The notes under the pieces: generated by a model
What the model was told of the DNA's origin: nothing
The model's database searches: none
Seen by the model: the letters and a program-made list of their open reading frames with translations, nothing else
From: CAZEAN01 sp964510225
GTDB taxonomy: Bacteria > Planctomycetota > Planctomycetia > Isosphaerales > Isosphaeraceae
Reading direction: 5' to 3'
Length of the DNA: 63,784 nt
Assembly: GCA_964510225.1 (NCBI GenBank)
Contig: CAZEAN010000016.1
Coordinates: forward strand, 1 to 63,784
Program-made: the position numbers and the translations under genes
In this document: in pieces, positions 43,102-52,083 of the stretch
How the letters are laid out: each line of letters begins with the position of its first letter
Position numbering within the stretch: position 1 is the stretch's first letter

Positions 43102-44175
43102 TCAGGGAAGTGGGATCACTTGAACAAGTGAGTCCTGGCGAATCTGGAGCAACCTGGCCGGTAGATCAGCTTCAGCGGGTCGTTCGATTGCTGCGACATA
43201 TCCCTCATCGTTGAGTTCGAGCCGCAGGTCACCATAGGAATCCGGAATCTCGATTCCAAGGTCATCGAGTGACTCGATCCAGGTTCCATTCTGGCGATGA
43301 TGGTTTTTCTGCGCGTAGTAAATTTGATGGAGGAGGTCGCGAGCGGCGGCATCGGCGTCAGGCTTGAAGGTTGCTTGGCCAACAGGAGGATCTGTGAATT
43401 GAACGTAGCCCCAGCGTTCCGGTCGATGCATATCGATTACACCCTGGGGTGACCAGACCCAGTTGTCCTCTCGGGTGTTGGGGACCTTCTGATACTTTCC
43501 ATCAACGATCAGGTGTTTCCATTCGACCCGGGAGAAGTTCACCTTCCAGCTATTCCCTGGTTCAGGTGGGCAGGAGGTTTCGGTGAATTCGGCTAACACC
43601 TCCCAGGGCATCGCGATTTCCACCGACCAACCCTCGTCGACATCGGTCGGGTCGTTGAGGGTTCCTCGGATTCCGATTCCGGTCTTCAAGCCAGGGATCT
43701 CCCACTCGTTCAAGGCGGGGCCACCATCACGATATGGTTTTACGAGCCGGAGGTCCCATCCAGTATTCAGAGCATTGATCTCAAACTCGTAGTACTGATG
43801 ATTATCGCCGTCGGGGTCGATGAAGACCTCGAAATCGTTGTCTCGGAAGATGACCGAATCGTGCTCGGTAAGCGTTCCCCAGACGTGTGGTTCTTTCAAC
43901 GCAGCGGCGAAGTAGAAGTAGTCATCGTCCCAAGCCATTTTCGCACGGGTTTCGAACCGGGGTCGTGGTTTGGCATCACCCTCGATGTCGACAAAGAGCG
44001 CCGTCCATGGGATCTCGCCCCATTCAGATTCATCGAGTCTGCCATCGATGGAGATCGGTTCGGCGACCTTGTAGCAAACGTAGTTCCGAGCCTCCTGGTA
44101 AGTCATCGCCGGAATTGCGAGTGGATTCTGTGGGGGGCTCCAAAGTAACGCAATTGCAGGAAGCAACGACAACAT
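43102..44175 (-). CDS. Secreted CBM9-like carbohydrate-binding protein
   Basis: 357 residues; GAGGA lies eight bases before the ATG. A short signal peptide (MLSLLPAIALLWS) precedes a CBM9-like beta-sandwich with the landmarks ISIDGRLDESEW, AKMAWDDDYFYFAA, NDFEVFIDPDGDNHQYYEFEINA and EGWSVEIAMPWEVL. The remaining 100 residues (NPNTREDNWVWSP onward) are a family extension. Sugar binding outside the cell is likely; no hydrolase domain is attached. It is divergent from the histone-deacetylase-like gene. Confidence 0.85.
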   Translation of the reverse strand: MLSLLPAIALLWSPPQNPLAIPAMTYQEARNYVCYKVAEPISIDGRLDESEWGEIPWTALFVDIEGDAKPRPRFETRAKMAWDDDYFYFAAALKEPHVWGTLTEHDSVIFRDNDFEVFIDPDGDNHQYYEFEINALNTGWDLRLVKPYRDGGPALNEWEIPGLKTGIGIRGTLNDPTDVDEGWSVEIAMPWEVLAEFTETSCPPEPGNSWKVNFSRVEWKHLIVDGKYQKVPNTREDNWVWSPQGVIDMHRPERWGYVQFTDPPVGQATFKPDADAAARDLLHQIYYAQKNHHRQNGTWIESLDDLGIEIPDSYGDLRLELNDEGYVAAIERPAEADLPARLLQIRQDSLVQVIPLP

Positions 44176-44317
44176 GAGTAGGTCCTCGGCGATTCAATAA
44201 CGGTCGATTCTGGTTCGATGCTTACAATAACGCCGAAAACTAGCTCGGTCGAGCAGAGAGATCGAGGCAACACCTCGATTCCGATCTTGGTTCGTATGAC
44301 TTCATGGGACTACGCCA

Positions 44318-45250
44318 TTGGCGATTTATTCGACGGATCACTATGTGTTGCCGCTTCCTGAGTGGCACCGGTTTCCGATGGCGAAGTATCGGAGGCTCCG
44401 GGAACGCATCGTCGAGGCTGGACTCGTCTCAAAAACTGACCTCTGTGTTCCCCCTGCGGCAACGAATGAAGAAATCCTCAGAGTTCATCAACCCGACTAT
44501 CTAGACCGAGTTCTCTCGGGACGTCTTCTTGAAGTCGAAGCCCGGGCTCTAGGTTTCCCTTGGTCCGAGGCCTTAGTGGAACGATCTCGACGGTCCAGCG
44601 GCGCGACGATCTCGGCGGCACGAGACGCAGTCCGTGGAGAGAGAATCGGAATCAATCTCGCCGGCGGGACACATCACGCTGCCCCCGACCGTTGTGCGGG
44701 CTATTGTGTTTTCAATGATGCCGGGTTGGCCGCACGGGCGATGCAAGCCGAGGGTCTGGTGGATCGTGTGATTGTCATCGACTGTGACGTCCACCAAGGG
44801 GACGGGACCGCGCTGATCTTTGCGGACGATCCATCAGTGTTTACGTATTCGATTCACGGCGCAAAGAACTACCCGCTTCAGAAGCCTCCGAGTGATCTCG
44901 ACGTCCCGCTTCCGGACAAAACCGACGATAACGGCTATCTCCAGGCATTGGGGCCGAGTCTCAACATAGCGCTCGATCGGGCAGAGGCTGACCTCGCGAT
45001 CTACATCGCTGGTGCCGACCCCTTTCACGAAGATCAGTTCGGGCGAATGGCACTCTCCAAAGAAGGGCTCGCGGCACGTGACCGACTCGTTTTCAACGCC
45101 CTGAGAGCTGCTGGACTCCCCGCTGTGGTTTGTATGGCGGGTGGCTATGCGAAGGATCTGGAAGCAATTGTCGACATTCACTTCCGGACCGTCCAGCTAG
45201 CCCTCGAACTCTACGGCTCGGATACGGTCAGCCGTCTTCACGAGGAATGA
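44318..45250 (+). CDS. Histone-deacetylase-family (acetylpolyamine/acetoin-type) amidohydrolase
   Basis: 310 residues from TTG 44318; there is a stop in frame at 44297 and no ATG, so TTG is the only start in frame. The arginase-deacetylase fold is clear: zinc ligands Asp157 and His159 in IDCDVHQGDG and Asp234 in AGADPFHED, with the active-site pair GTHHA near residue 117 and GYCVFNDAGLAA after it. Closest resemblance is to the single-domain class IV-like bacterial deacetylases. These hydrolyse N-acetyl groups from lysine or polyamines. Its last 23 bases overlap the convergent next gene. Confidence 0.9.
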   Translation: MAIYSTDHYVLPLPEWHRFPMAKYRRLRERIVEAGLVSKTDLCVPPAATNEEILRVHQPDYLDRVLSGRLLEVEARALGFPWSEALVERSRRSSGATISAARDAVRGERIGINLAGGTHHAAPDRCAGYCVFNDAGLAARAMQAEGLVDRVIVIDCDVHQGDGTALIFADDPSVFTYSIHGAKNYPLQKPPSDLDVPLPDKTDDNGYLQALGPSLNIALDRAEADLAIYIAGADPFHEDQFGRMALSKEGLAARDRLVFNALRAAGLPAVVCMAGGYAKDLEAIVDIHFRTVQLALELYGSDTVSRLHEE

Positions 45251-45626
45251 TTGCCGATGCTTCCGCATTTGCATCGGACTCGACACCGAGTTCCGCCAAT
45301 CGTGCTCGGAGTGTTTCATTCTCTTCGCGGAGTGCCTGGTTCTCGGCACGGAGTTGGTCAAGTTCAGCCGCAGAGTTCGATTGTGCTTCGTTGATGGCGT
45401 CCAGGGCTTCGGCTGTTTCTCTCGCTTGGACTTCAGCAGCGCGGGCTTGTTCCGTTGCAACCATCGCCCGATCTCGCTCTAGTAATGCCACACGACGACT
45501 CTGCGCCCGGAGGAAGTAGAGAAAGACGCCGATCCCGATTGCAGCGAAGAGCAACATAAAGAGCAGCGACCCGCCGCCAGAATTCGAGTCTCGGTTCCGA
45601 TAAGTTGGATCGTAACTTGCCGACAT
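45228..45626 (-). CDS. Single-pass membrane protein with coiled coil
   Basis: 132 residues from ATG 45626, which has GAGGAGGAA eight bases upstream. After about 18 polar residues comes one membrane helix (LLFMLLFAAIGIGVFLYFL), then a long coiled coil rich in Ala, Glu, Gln and Arg (from RAQSRRVALLERDR to ENETLRARLAELG). The overall form is a membrane-anchored rod, like cell-division or partner-anchoring proteins. No family is recognised. Its end overlaps the deacetylase gene tail to tail by 23 bp. Confidence 0.75.
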   Translation of the reverse strand: MSASYDPTYRNRDSNSGGGSLLFMLLFAAIGIGVFLYFLRAQSRRVALLERDRAMVATEQARAAEVQARETAEALDAINEAQSNSAAELDQLRAENQALREENETLRARLAELGVESDANAEASAIIPREDG

Positions 45627-45796
45627 GGCTAGTTCCTCCTCGAGAAAGGACCGAAGAGTAAAATCAGAGTTCACTTAGAATTTTACGGGGCATGTACACT
45701 GAAGGGACAAGTCACCTCCGTGGTGGCCGAAATATTGTTGAGAAAAAGGTTGGGTTATGTTCTACGGGCACTCGCAAGAGAAACACTCCCTGTAGA

Positions 45797-46549
45797 TTAT
45801 CTTCTGACAGACGAGATCATTAGATTACGCATAAAGGTAATCTGATATTTAAGCGAAGAGATCGTATGCTTAAATGTGCCTAAAGTTCTCCAGCGGAATG
45901 TACAAAGGCCGATAAGTCCCGTTGCTAGTATCAACCAGCTTGAAGGTTCTGGAATCGCCGTCAACGAAATTGGATGAGCGTCGGATCCGTTGCTGAGCAA
46001 GTCCGTGGTGTCCATCGGATCCGAGGGCATGTCATCGTCGATGTTGAGGACCATCTCAGTCGACTGTTCGACTACTCCAAGATTGGGATTGAGCAGGGCA
46101 GAATGTGTTGTCGGCTCTTCCGGGGCATCGATAGGACTGGCTTCATCAAGCCCAATACCGGGGCAGGAGAATGGGTGATCCGACTGATCCGAAAGTATTT
46201 GGCCAGAATCAGTTATTGCGTCGGGGGTGAAGTCGTCCAGAAGGTAATCGACCACAGGGAAAAGTAGCTGGATCATGTCGGGACGTTCGTTTCTGAGTTC
46301 GATCATCCCATCAAGACCAAGGCTCAAGATTCCTGCCTGTCGGGGATGCCAGCGGTCAAACCAAGCTGTTCGTGACTCTCGGCGTGCGATGATGTCGACG
46401 ATCGTAAGGTCAGCACCTTGATGTCGATAGGTGTTCATGCCCTCCCGTCGTGTCAGGTGGGAAGAAATCGATGTGGCCTGGGCTGCCGTTGCAGTCAATA
46501 AGGCAGACAGAATCACGCCAGGAATAATTCTTGTGAAACGAATAGACAT
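45797..46549 (-). CDS. PEP-CTERM sorted extracytoplasmic protein
   Basis: 250 residues from ATG 46549; upstream in-frame residues look untranslated. A signal peptide covers residues 1-25 (IIPGVILSALLTATAAQA). The middle has no recognised domain and is rich in Asp, Pro and Ser. Near residue 200 is the sorting signal: IPEPSSW, a hydrophobic helix (LILATGLIGLCTF) and the Arg cluster RWR. PEP-CTERM proteins are cleaved and handed on by exosortase. Unusually, about 30 residues follow the Arg cluster; the family normally ends there. Confidence 0.8.
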   Translation of the reverse strand: MSIRFTRIIPGVILSALLTATAAQATSISSHLTRREGMNTYRHQGADLTIVDIIARRESRTAWFDRWHPRQAGILSLGLDGMIELRNERPDMIQLLFPVVDYLLDDFTPDAITDSGQILSDQSDHPFSCPGIGLDEASPIDAPEEPTTHSALLNPNLGVVEQSTEMVLNIDDDMPSDPMDTTDLLSNGSDAHPISLTAIPEPSSWLILATGLIGLCTFRWRTLGTFKHTISSLKYQITFMRNLMISSVRR

Positions 46550-47397
46550 TGAAATTACTCTCGGTCCATCGACGCACGATGGATTTCTGTGGTTGAAGAT
46601 TGGATTCGGATTGGTCTCGACATTGGGGATCGAGACAAATCGCTTGTGTAGATGGACGTCTGGTATCGACACGCAGCGTCGATAGGTGGTGGTGCTAGAA
46701 CACCAACCAAGTGCGTCCAGGTTGAGTGTGTTGTGAAACTGAGGAAGGACCTCTGGCTAACTCATTACCTACTCGATTCCTGCATTCATGAACCGAGCTT
46801 ATCCAATGCCTACTCCATTAGACTCGAAGATAGTTCGATCATATCGAATTCTGCAATTGTCTTCGTAATGTCAGGTACTTGAGTATCTGTTGAGTGAAGA
46901 ATAGTTTAGAACCGGGTGTTCCAAGAAACTAGTTCACCTGTAGACCTCATCGTCGTTTTCACTTCATGGGCGATAATGTTGGGAAAGTGAGAAAAACCAA
47001 GGTTGTTTGTTGGTCTCTTCGACTCCCCCGTTCCGTAGAAATGACGCAGATGGATGGGTCGTGTGACCAATCGCTAGTTCCGTTCCTCAAGAGTGAAGTT
47101 CACCCATGCCTGTTGTGTTGCATTAGGGAGACTCTGTAGTTGCAATTTGGCAACACGACGAGGAGATCACTGAAGAGACTTCCGGTTCCGCTCCTCAGTT
47201 GTAGTCTCTGACTCTTGACTACTACCCTTGATTTCCTTTGCCTCTTCGCAAGGCCAGCTCATTCTTGGGGCAAGAGAGCATGTGGCACTGAACTGAATTT
47301 CTTCGATTTTTGTATGAACTCCGCTGACGGATGAACGATGATGTAGTCCGTAATTGAAACACCAACCGAAGTCGAGTTCATTTGCTTGGATTGTCCG
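46550..47397. other. Intergenic region, 848 bp
   Basis: Divergent spacer upstream of the PEP-CTERM gene and the small secreted protein. It is AT-richer than its surroundings. I find no convincing gene, hairpin or repeat, so regulatory content or a decayed gene are both possible. Confidence 0.4.
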
Positions 47398-47958
47398 ATG
47401 TTCCAATTCGACCGAGTCGTCTCAAGGAAATGCTGGTGGCTTCTGCTCTCAATCCTGGGCCTCCTGATGGCCACAGCTCCAACAGCAACCGCAGGATGGT
47501 GGAGTGAGAGTCAGGAGGCTGAGGAATCTGGATCACGGCCAGATCTGACCGATCCGATCCTCTGTGAGACAATCCGACGATTCCGCGACTTCGACAAGCG
47601 AGAAGAGCCACTATTTGTAGTTGGCGAAAAATTGCAAATTTATATTGAACCGTTCAACTATTTTATTGTGCGTGATCAAGAAACGAAGCGCTATCGAGCC
47701 CATCTCACGATTGATCTCAAACTTCGGATCAAGGGCCAGGAGTCAGTCTATCGATCGTTGAATCGGGTGGTCGATTACGAGACGACGACGGAAAATCCAC
47801 CGACACCCTTGTACTTGGGAGCAGGGGTAGTTCTCGAAGGCTTGCGGCCGGGGGACTTCGAGGTTGAGTTGATTCTCCGTGATGAGATCGCCCCTGAGAA
47901 ACCGACCGCAAGTCGGAAGATACCGATCACGATCGAATCGAGGAGCCAGCGCGACTGA
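47398..47958 (+). CDS. Small secreted protein of unknown function
   Basis: 186 residues from ATG 47398; a TTG at 47386 is in frame. A signal peptide (CWWLLLSILGLLMATAPTATA) is followed by an acidic stretch and then a beta-rich part with FVVGEKLQIYIEPFNYF, KRYRAHLTIDLKLRI and LRPGDFEVELILRDE. The last 40 residues resemble a single Ig-like sandwich strand set. No motif for catalysis is seen. The gene ends in a good terminator shared with the convergent DUF1080 gene. Confidence 0.6.
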   Translation: MFQFDRVVSRKCWWLLLSILGLLMATAPTATAGWWSESQEAEESGSRPDLTDPILCETIRRFRDFDKREEPLFVVGEKLQIYIEPFNYFIVRDQETKRYRAHLTIDLKLRIKGQESVYRSLNRVVDYETTTENPPTPLYLGAGVVLEGLRPGDFEVELILRDEIAPEKPTASRKIPITIESRSQRD

Positions 47959-47966
47959 AGACGCTG

Positions 47967-47996
47967 GGCTCTGGCGTCGTTGATGACACCAGAGCC
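47967..47996. terminator. Bidirectional terminator between convergent genes
   Basis: A 12-bp stem (47967-47978 with 47985-47996) with one G-T wobble and a 6-nt loop, in the 68-bp convergent gap. Confidence 0.7.
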
Positions 47997-48026
47997 GATG
48001 TCCGTGAGTAACGCTACTTCAATCAC

Positions 48027-48677
48027 TCAGTCGAGCACTTTGATCATCAGATTACGGAACTTCAAGGGTCGGCCTTCAGACTGCCATCCGATAGGCCCCG
48101 AATCCGGGACAGCACCAGTTCCGGAGTCGATTTCTACACCATTGATGATGCAGGTGATCATACCGTCCTTGCAGATGACTTCTTCCTCATTCCACTGACC
48201 AACAGGCTTGATTCCCTTTGCCTGTAGTTCCTTGCGTTCGGCATTCGAATACTTGCTCTCGAATGCGCCACCGCCGATGCCAAAGACGTGTCCGGCGTCT
48301 CGGTTCATGAGCTGAGCTTCGACGCACTTCGGCCAGACCTTCGGCTCACCTCCGATGTGCAGGAGTAACCCACTGTTGCCGTTAAACTCCGCATCGTCTT
48401 CAAGGTCATCTGGACGTTCGTACATCCAATCGAATTTGAGGACGTAATTGGTGTAGCTGTCTTTGGTCGCAAAGTAGCCGTTGGGTTTTCCGGTGACCGA
48501 AATGACACCGTCAGCGTTGATCGAGATGGTGTCGCCTGTGATTTCGACGAGGTCGAATTGATTGGGGTCGGTGCCGTTGACCAATGAAACGAATCCCTCA
48601 TCATCGGCCGCGACCGCATCGGTCGCTCCAAGAACGGGTTGGATGAGGAGAGGGATCATCAGTAGAAGCCGTCGCAT
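48027..48677 (-). CDS. DUF1080 / 3-keto-disaccharide hydrolase family protein
   Basis: 216 residues; AAGGAG is eight bases before the ATG. A signal peptide covers residues 1-23. The concanavalin-like sandwich of DUF1080 follows: FVSLVNGTDPNQFDLVE, NYVLKFDWMYERP, NSGLLLHIGGEPKVWPKCVEAQL, and the C-terminal GPIGWQSEGRPLKFRNLMIK. Members are abundant in planctomycetes; some are hydrolases of 3-keto-glycosides. Here the usual GW after the NG-TD segment is missing. It is followed divergently by two sulfatases, suggesting use of sulfated polysaccharides. Confidence 0.88.
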   Translation of the reverse strand: MRRLLLMIPLLIQPVLGATDAVAADDEGFVSLVNGTDPNQFDLVEITGDTISINADGVISVTGKPNGYFATKDSYTNYVLKFDWMYERPDDLEDDAEFNGNSGLLLHIGGEPKVWPKCVEAQLMNRDAGHVFGIGGGAFESKYSNAERKELQAKGIKPVGQWNEEEVICKDGMITCIINGVEIDSGTGAVPDSGPIGWQSEGRPLKFRNLMIKVLD

Positions 48678-48884
48678 TGTGGACTCCTTGGGTTCTTCGG
48701 GGCGATCCGAGCAAGGGGAACAGAACCTCTTGTCTCGGTCCGGCAGTCTAACGCCCTTGGAACCGATCCGCTAGCGTCCGCCCTCACCCTTGGCCTCATC
48801 TTGAATCGAAGGCTGGGTCTAGGATTTCCGAACGTCGAACCGACTGGTATCGTGAATAAAACGGATCGATCAAGATCCAAGCCG

Positions 48885-48996
48885 TCAAAACAATCGGGAC
48901 GAGAGTCGACCCACTTTTTGGAGCCAACCCCGATGATCGTTCAAAACAATCGGGACGAGAGTCGACCCACTTTTTGGAGCCAACCCCGATGATCGT
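48885..48996 (+). repeat. Perfect 56-bp tandem duplication covering the sulfatase ribosome-binding site and start
   Basis: Copies at 48885-48940 and 48941-48996 are identical; four more bases (48997-49000) match the next phase. Each copy contains GGAG and an ATG (48933 and 48989). The exact identity points to a recent duplication or an assembly artefact. Confidence 0.9.
48933..48992 (+). CDS. Putative 19-residue leader peptide overlapping the sulfatase start
   Basis: The first copy of the duplicated start begins MIVQNN and, because 56 is not a multiple of three, is out of frame with the sulfatase. It ends in TGA at 48990-48992, so the stop overlaps the sulfatase ATG at 48989 as ATGA. If translated, ribosomes would finish exactly at the sulfatase start, allowing translational coupling. 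There is no evidence that the peptide itself does anything. Confidence 0.35.
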   Translation: MIVQNNRDESRPTFWSQPR

Positions 48997-50620
48997 TCAA
49001 CGTCGTTGCACAATCGTCCTTGGATCCTTGCTCGCGCTCGTTGCGTTCCTTGATCGAGCCTCGGCCGATTCAAGGCCTAATCTGATCATCATCATGGCCG
49101 ATGACATGGGTTTCTCGGACATCGGTTGCTACGGGAGTGAAATCGAGACCCCGGAGCTCGACGCGTTGGCTGGTAATGGGATCCGGTTCACCCAGTTCTA
49201 CAACACGGCCCGATGTTGCCCGACCCGTGCCGCCCTGCTCACCGGTCTTTATTCTCATCAGGCAGGAGTCGGGCACATGATGGGTGACGATCAGCGACCA
49301 GGGTATCGAGGCGACCTCAATCGTTCCAGCGTCACCATTGCGGAAGCGCTCAAGCCGGCCCGCTATACAACGCTGATGTCAGGTAAGTGGCACGTTTGTC
49401 GCCCTGTTCGCGCTCAAGAAAATGGCCCGATTGCCCGCGGTTTTGATCGATTCTACGGCACGATCCACGGCGCCGGGAGCTTCTACGATCCCGCCACTTT
49501 GACCCTGGATCAAGAACTGATCAAACCCGAAGGGGATAAATACTACTACACCGATGCTATTAGTGAGTATGCTTCCTCGTTTATCGAGCAGAACGCTGAT
49601 GGGGACCAGCCCTTCTTCCTCTATGTCGCCTACACGGCACCGCATTGGCCCCTTCATGCGTTGCCCGAGGATATCGCGAAGTATCAAGGGCGCTACGACG
49701 ACGGCTGGGAACAACTCCGGTTCGAGCGATTCCGGCGGATGGTCGAGCTGGGGATCGTCTCCAGTTCGTGGCCAATCAGTCCCCGCGATCCAACCGGAAC
49801 ACCCTGGGAGGATGCCAAGAACAAAGAGTGGGAATCACGGCGGATGGAAGTCTACGCGGCGATGATCGATCGAATGGATCAAGGGATCGGTCGGATCGTG
49901 GATCAACTCAAACAAGAAGGAGTTTTCGAGGACACATTGATCCTCTTCTTGGCCGACAACGGTGGTTGTGCCGAAGGGCTTGGCAGGAATGGTAAGGCTC
50001 GCCACATTCCGCTTGAGACTCGTGACGGGCGAGAGGTCCTTCAAGGGAATCGCCCCGAACTGATGCCTGGTCCTGATCACACCTACCAGAGCTACGGACT
50101 CGCTTGGGCCAATGCCTCGAACACCCCATTCCGACGCTACAAACATTGGGTTCACGAAGGTGGGATCTCCAGCCCTTTGATCGCACACTGGCCAGCGGGG
50201 ATTCCCGAGTCGCTCCAGGGCTCGATTAATCACTCACCAGGACACCTGATCGATCTGATGGCGACTTGTGTTGATGCAGCCGAAGCAACCTACCCGGAAG
50301 AGTATCAGGGAAACGCGATCACCCCGCTCGAAGGCAAGAGCCTGATCCCTCTCCTCAAGACCGGTGAGCGCGCGGGTCATGAGGCGATTTTCTGGGAACA
50401 CGAGGGGAACCGTGCAGTTCGATCGGGCAAGTGGAAGCTCGTGAGCGATTATCCCGGTGATTGGGAGCTTTACGATATCGAAGCCGACCGTACCGAATTG
50501 AGGGATCTCGCCGAGCACCACCCTGAAGTCGTGGATGAACTCGCTGCGCGTTTCGAAGCTTGGGCGGCCCGTTCGAATGTCATTCCTTGGGCCGAATTGC
50601 ACCCACCGAAGAAAAACTAA
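48989..50620 (+). CDS. Arylsulfatase A-type sulfatase
   Basis: 543 residues from ATG 48989 with GGAG ten bases upstream. A signal peptide covers about residues 1-27. Sulfatase motif NLIIIMADDMGFSDIGCYG gives the calcium-binding Asp pair, and the formylglycine site is Cys76 in C-C-P-T-R with the following AALLTG. Further family blocks are SGKWHVC and FLADNGGCAEG. The C-terminal part (GKWKLVSDYPGDWELYD) is typical of this group. It should hydrolyse sulfate esters in the periplasm after maturation by a formylglycine-generating enzyme, which is not in the window. Confidence 0.95.
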   Translation: MIVQRRCTIVLGSLLALVAFLDRASADSRPNLIIIMADDMGFSDIGCYGSEIETPELDALAGNGIRFTQFYNTARCCPTRAALLTGLYSHQAGVGHMMGDDQRPGYRGDLNRSSVTIAEALKPARYTTLMSGKWHVCRPVRAQENGPIARGFDRFYGTIHGAGSFYDPATLTLDQELIKPEGDKYYYTDAISEYASSFIEQNADGDQPFFLYVAYTAPHWPLHALPEDIAKYQGRYDDGWEQLRFERFRRMVELGIVSSSWPISPRDPTGTPWEDAKNKEWESRRMEVYAAMIDRMDQGIGRIVDQLKQEGVFEDTLILFLADNGGCAEGLGRNGKARHIPLETRDGREVLQGNRPELMPGPDHTYQSYGLAWANASNTPFRRYKHWVHEGGISSPLIAHWPAGIPESLQGSINHSPGHLIDLMATCVDAAEATYPEEYQGNAITPLEGKSLIPLLKTGERAGHEAIFWEHEGNRAVRSGKWKLVSDYPGDWELYDIEADRTELRDLAEHHPEVVDELAARFEAWAARSNVIPWAELHPPKKN

Positions 50621-50684
50621 ATATCGGCTTATGCCTACCCGTATCGCATAAGTGTTCGTCAAGCACAATCTTTGGGGACAGCAC

Positions 50685-52073
50685 ATGGCAACAGGACGAA
50701 TCGTCTTCGCCTTACTACTGGTTGGATCTGTCGGGACAAGTTCGGCTGTCGGTACGAATGACGAGAGCAATCAGGCACGGCCCAACGTGGTTTTCCTGGC
50801 GATCGACGATCTGAACGACTGGGTCGGATTCCTGGGTGGTTATCCGGCGATCAAGACTCCAAACCTCGATCGACTCGCCGCCCGTGGTGTGGTCTTCGAA
50901 CATGCGTACTGCGCGGCACCGGCTTGTAACCCTTCGAGGGTGAGTTTGCTGACCGGACTCCGCCCGAGCACCACGGGGATTTACGTGAACCCCCAACCTT
51001 GGCGTCCTGTACTCCCCGATGTCGTCACCCTCCCACAACACTTCATGGCAGGCGGTTACCGAGTTCTCGGTGGCGGTAAGATCTTCCACGGCAAGTACAA
51101 CGACCTGGAATCCTGGGATGAGTATTTCCAGAGCCCAGGGAACAAGATGCCCGACAATCGCCCGTTAAGTGGGATACCAAAAACTGGCCACTTCGATTGG
51201 GGTCCGATTGATCTGGCAGATCAGGAAATGGGGGACCACAAGGTAGTCGACTGGGCAATTGAACAGCTCCGAGAATCCGCTGACCAACCGCTCTTTTTGG
51301 CAGTTGGGATCTACCGTCCTCACCTCCCATGGTATGTCCCGAAACGTTACTTCGATGAGATCAACCTTGATGAGGTCGTGATCCCCGAAGTTCCCTCAGA
51401 TGACTTGGACGACCTTCCGGAACCGGCGATTGCGATGGCCCGCCCCGATCGTGACCATCGACGGGTAGTCGAGAATGACCAGTGGCGGCACGCTATTCGA
51501 GGATACCTAGCGAGCATCGCATTTACCGATTGGCAAGTTGGGCGACTCCTCGATGCCATTGACGCCAGTCCGATCGCCGAGAATACGATCATCGTGATGT
51601 GGGGAGACCACGGTTGGCATCTCGGTGAAAAGGAGCATTGGAGGAAATTCGCTCTCTGGGAAGAAGCGACCCGAGTCCCCTTCGTGATTGCTGCACCACG
51701 TGTGGCGAGTCCCGGAGGGCGCTGTGCTCGGACCGTCAGTCTTCTCGACATCTACCCGACCCTTGCCGATCTCTGTGGATTGCCTGCCAAGTCCGGGTTG
51801 GAAGGTAAGAGCCTCCGCCCCCTACTGGATGATCCTCAAGCACGTTGGGACCATCCAATCGTGACCACCCATGGCAAAGACAATCATGCAGTCCGCTCCG
51901 AGCGTTGGCGTTACATCCACTATAAAGACGGCTCGGAAGAACTGTACGACCATAAAGTCGACCCAATGGAGTGGCAGAATCTTGCCAGAGACCCGGAATA
52001 CAGAACAGTGATTGACCGTCTCTCCAAGTCTCTCCCTACGATTAATGCACCCGATGCTCCTCGCGACAAGTGA
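50685..52073 (+). CDS. Iduronate-2-sulfatase-like sulfatase
   Basis: 462 residues from ATG 50685. A signal peptide covers residues 1-25. The sequence NVVFLAIDDLNDWVGFLGGYP and CNPSRVSLLTG, with the formylglycine Cys at residue 81, fit the iduronate-2-sulfatase-like group. Other landmarks are GGGKIFHGKYN, GIYRPHLPWYVPKRYFD and MWGDHGWHLGEKEHW. It follows the first sulfatase by 64 bp on the same strand, so they are probably co-transcribed. The likely substrate is sulfated uronic acid polysaccharide, by inference only. Confidence 0.93.
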   Translation: MATGRIVFALLLVGSVGTSSAVGTNDESNQARPNVVFLAIDDLNDWVGFLGGYPAIKTPNLDRLAARGVVFEHAYCAAPACNPSRVSLLTGLRPSTTGIYVNPQPWRPVLPDVVTLPQHFMAGGYRVLGGGKIFHGKYNDLESWDEYFQSPGNKMPDNRPLSGIPKTGHFDWGPIDLADQEMGDHKVVDWAIEQLRESADQPLFLAVGIYRPHLPWYVPKRYFDEINLDEVVIPEVPSDDLDDLPEPAIAMARPDRDHRRVVENDQWRHAIRGYLASIAFTDWQVGRLLDAIDASPIAENTIIVMWGDHGWHLGEKEHWRKFALWEEATRVPFVIAAPRVASPGGRCARTVSLLDIYPTLADLCGLPAKSGLEGKSLRPLLDDPQARWDHPIVTTHGKDNHAVRSERWRYIHYKDGSEELYDHKVDPMEWQNLARDPEYRTVIDRLSKSLPTINAPDAPRDK

Positions 52074-52083
52074 GTAATCGCTG

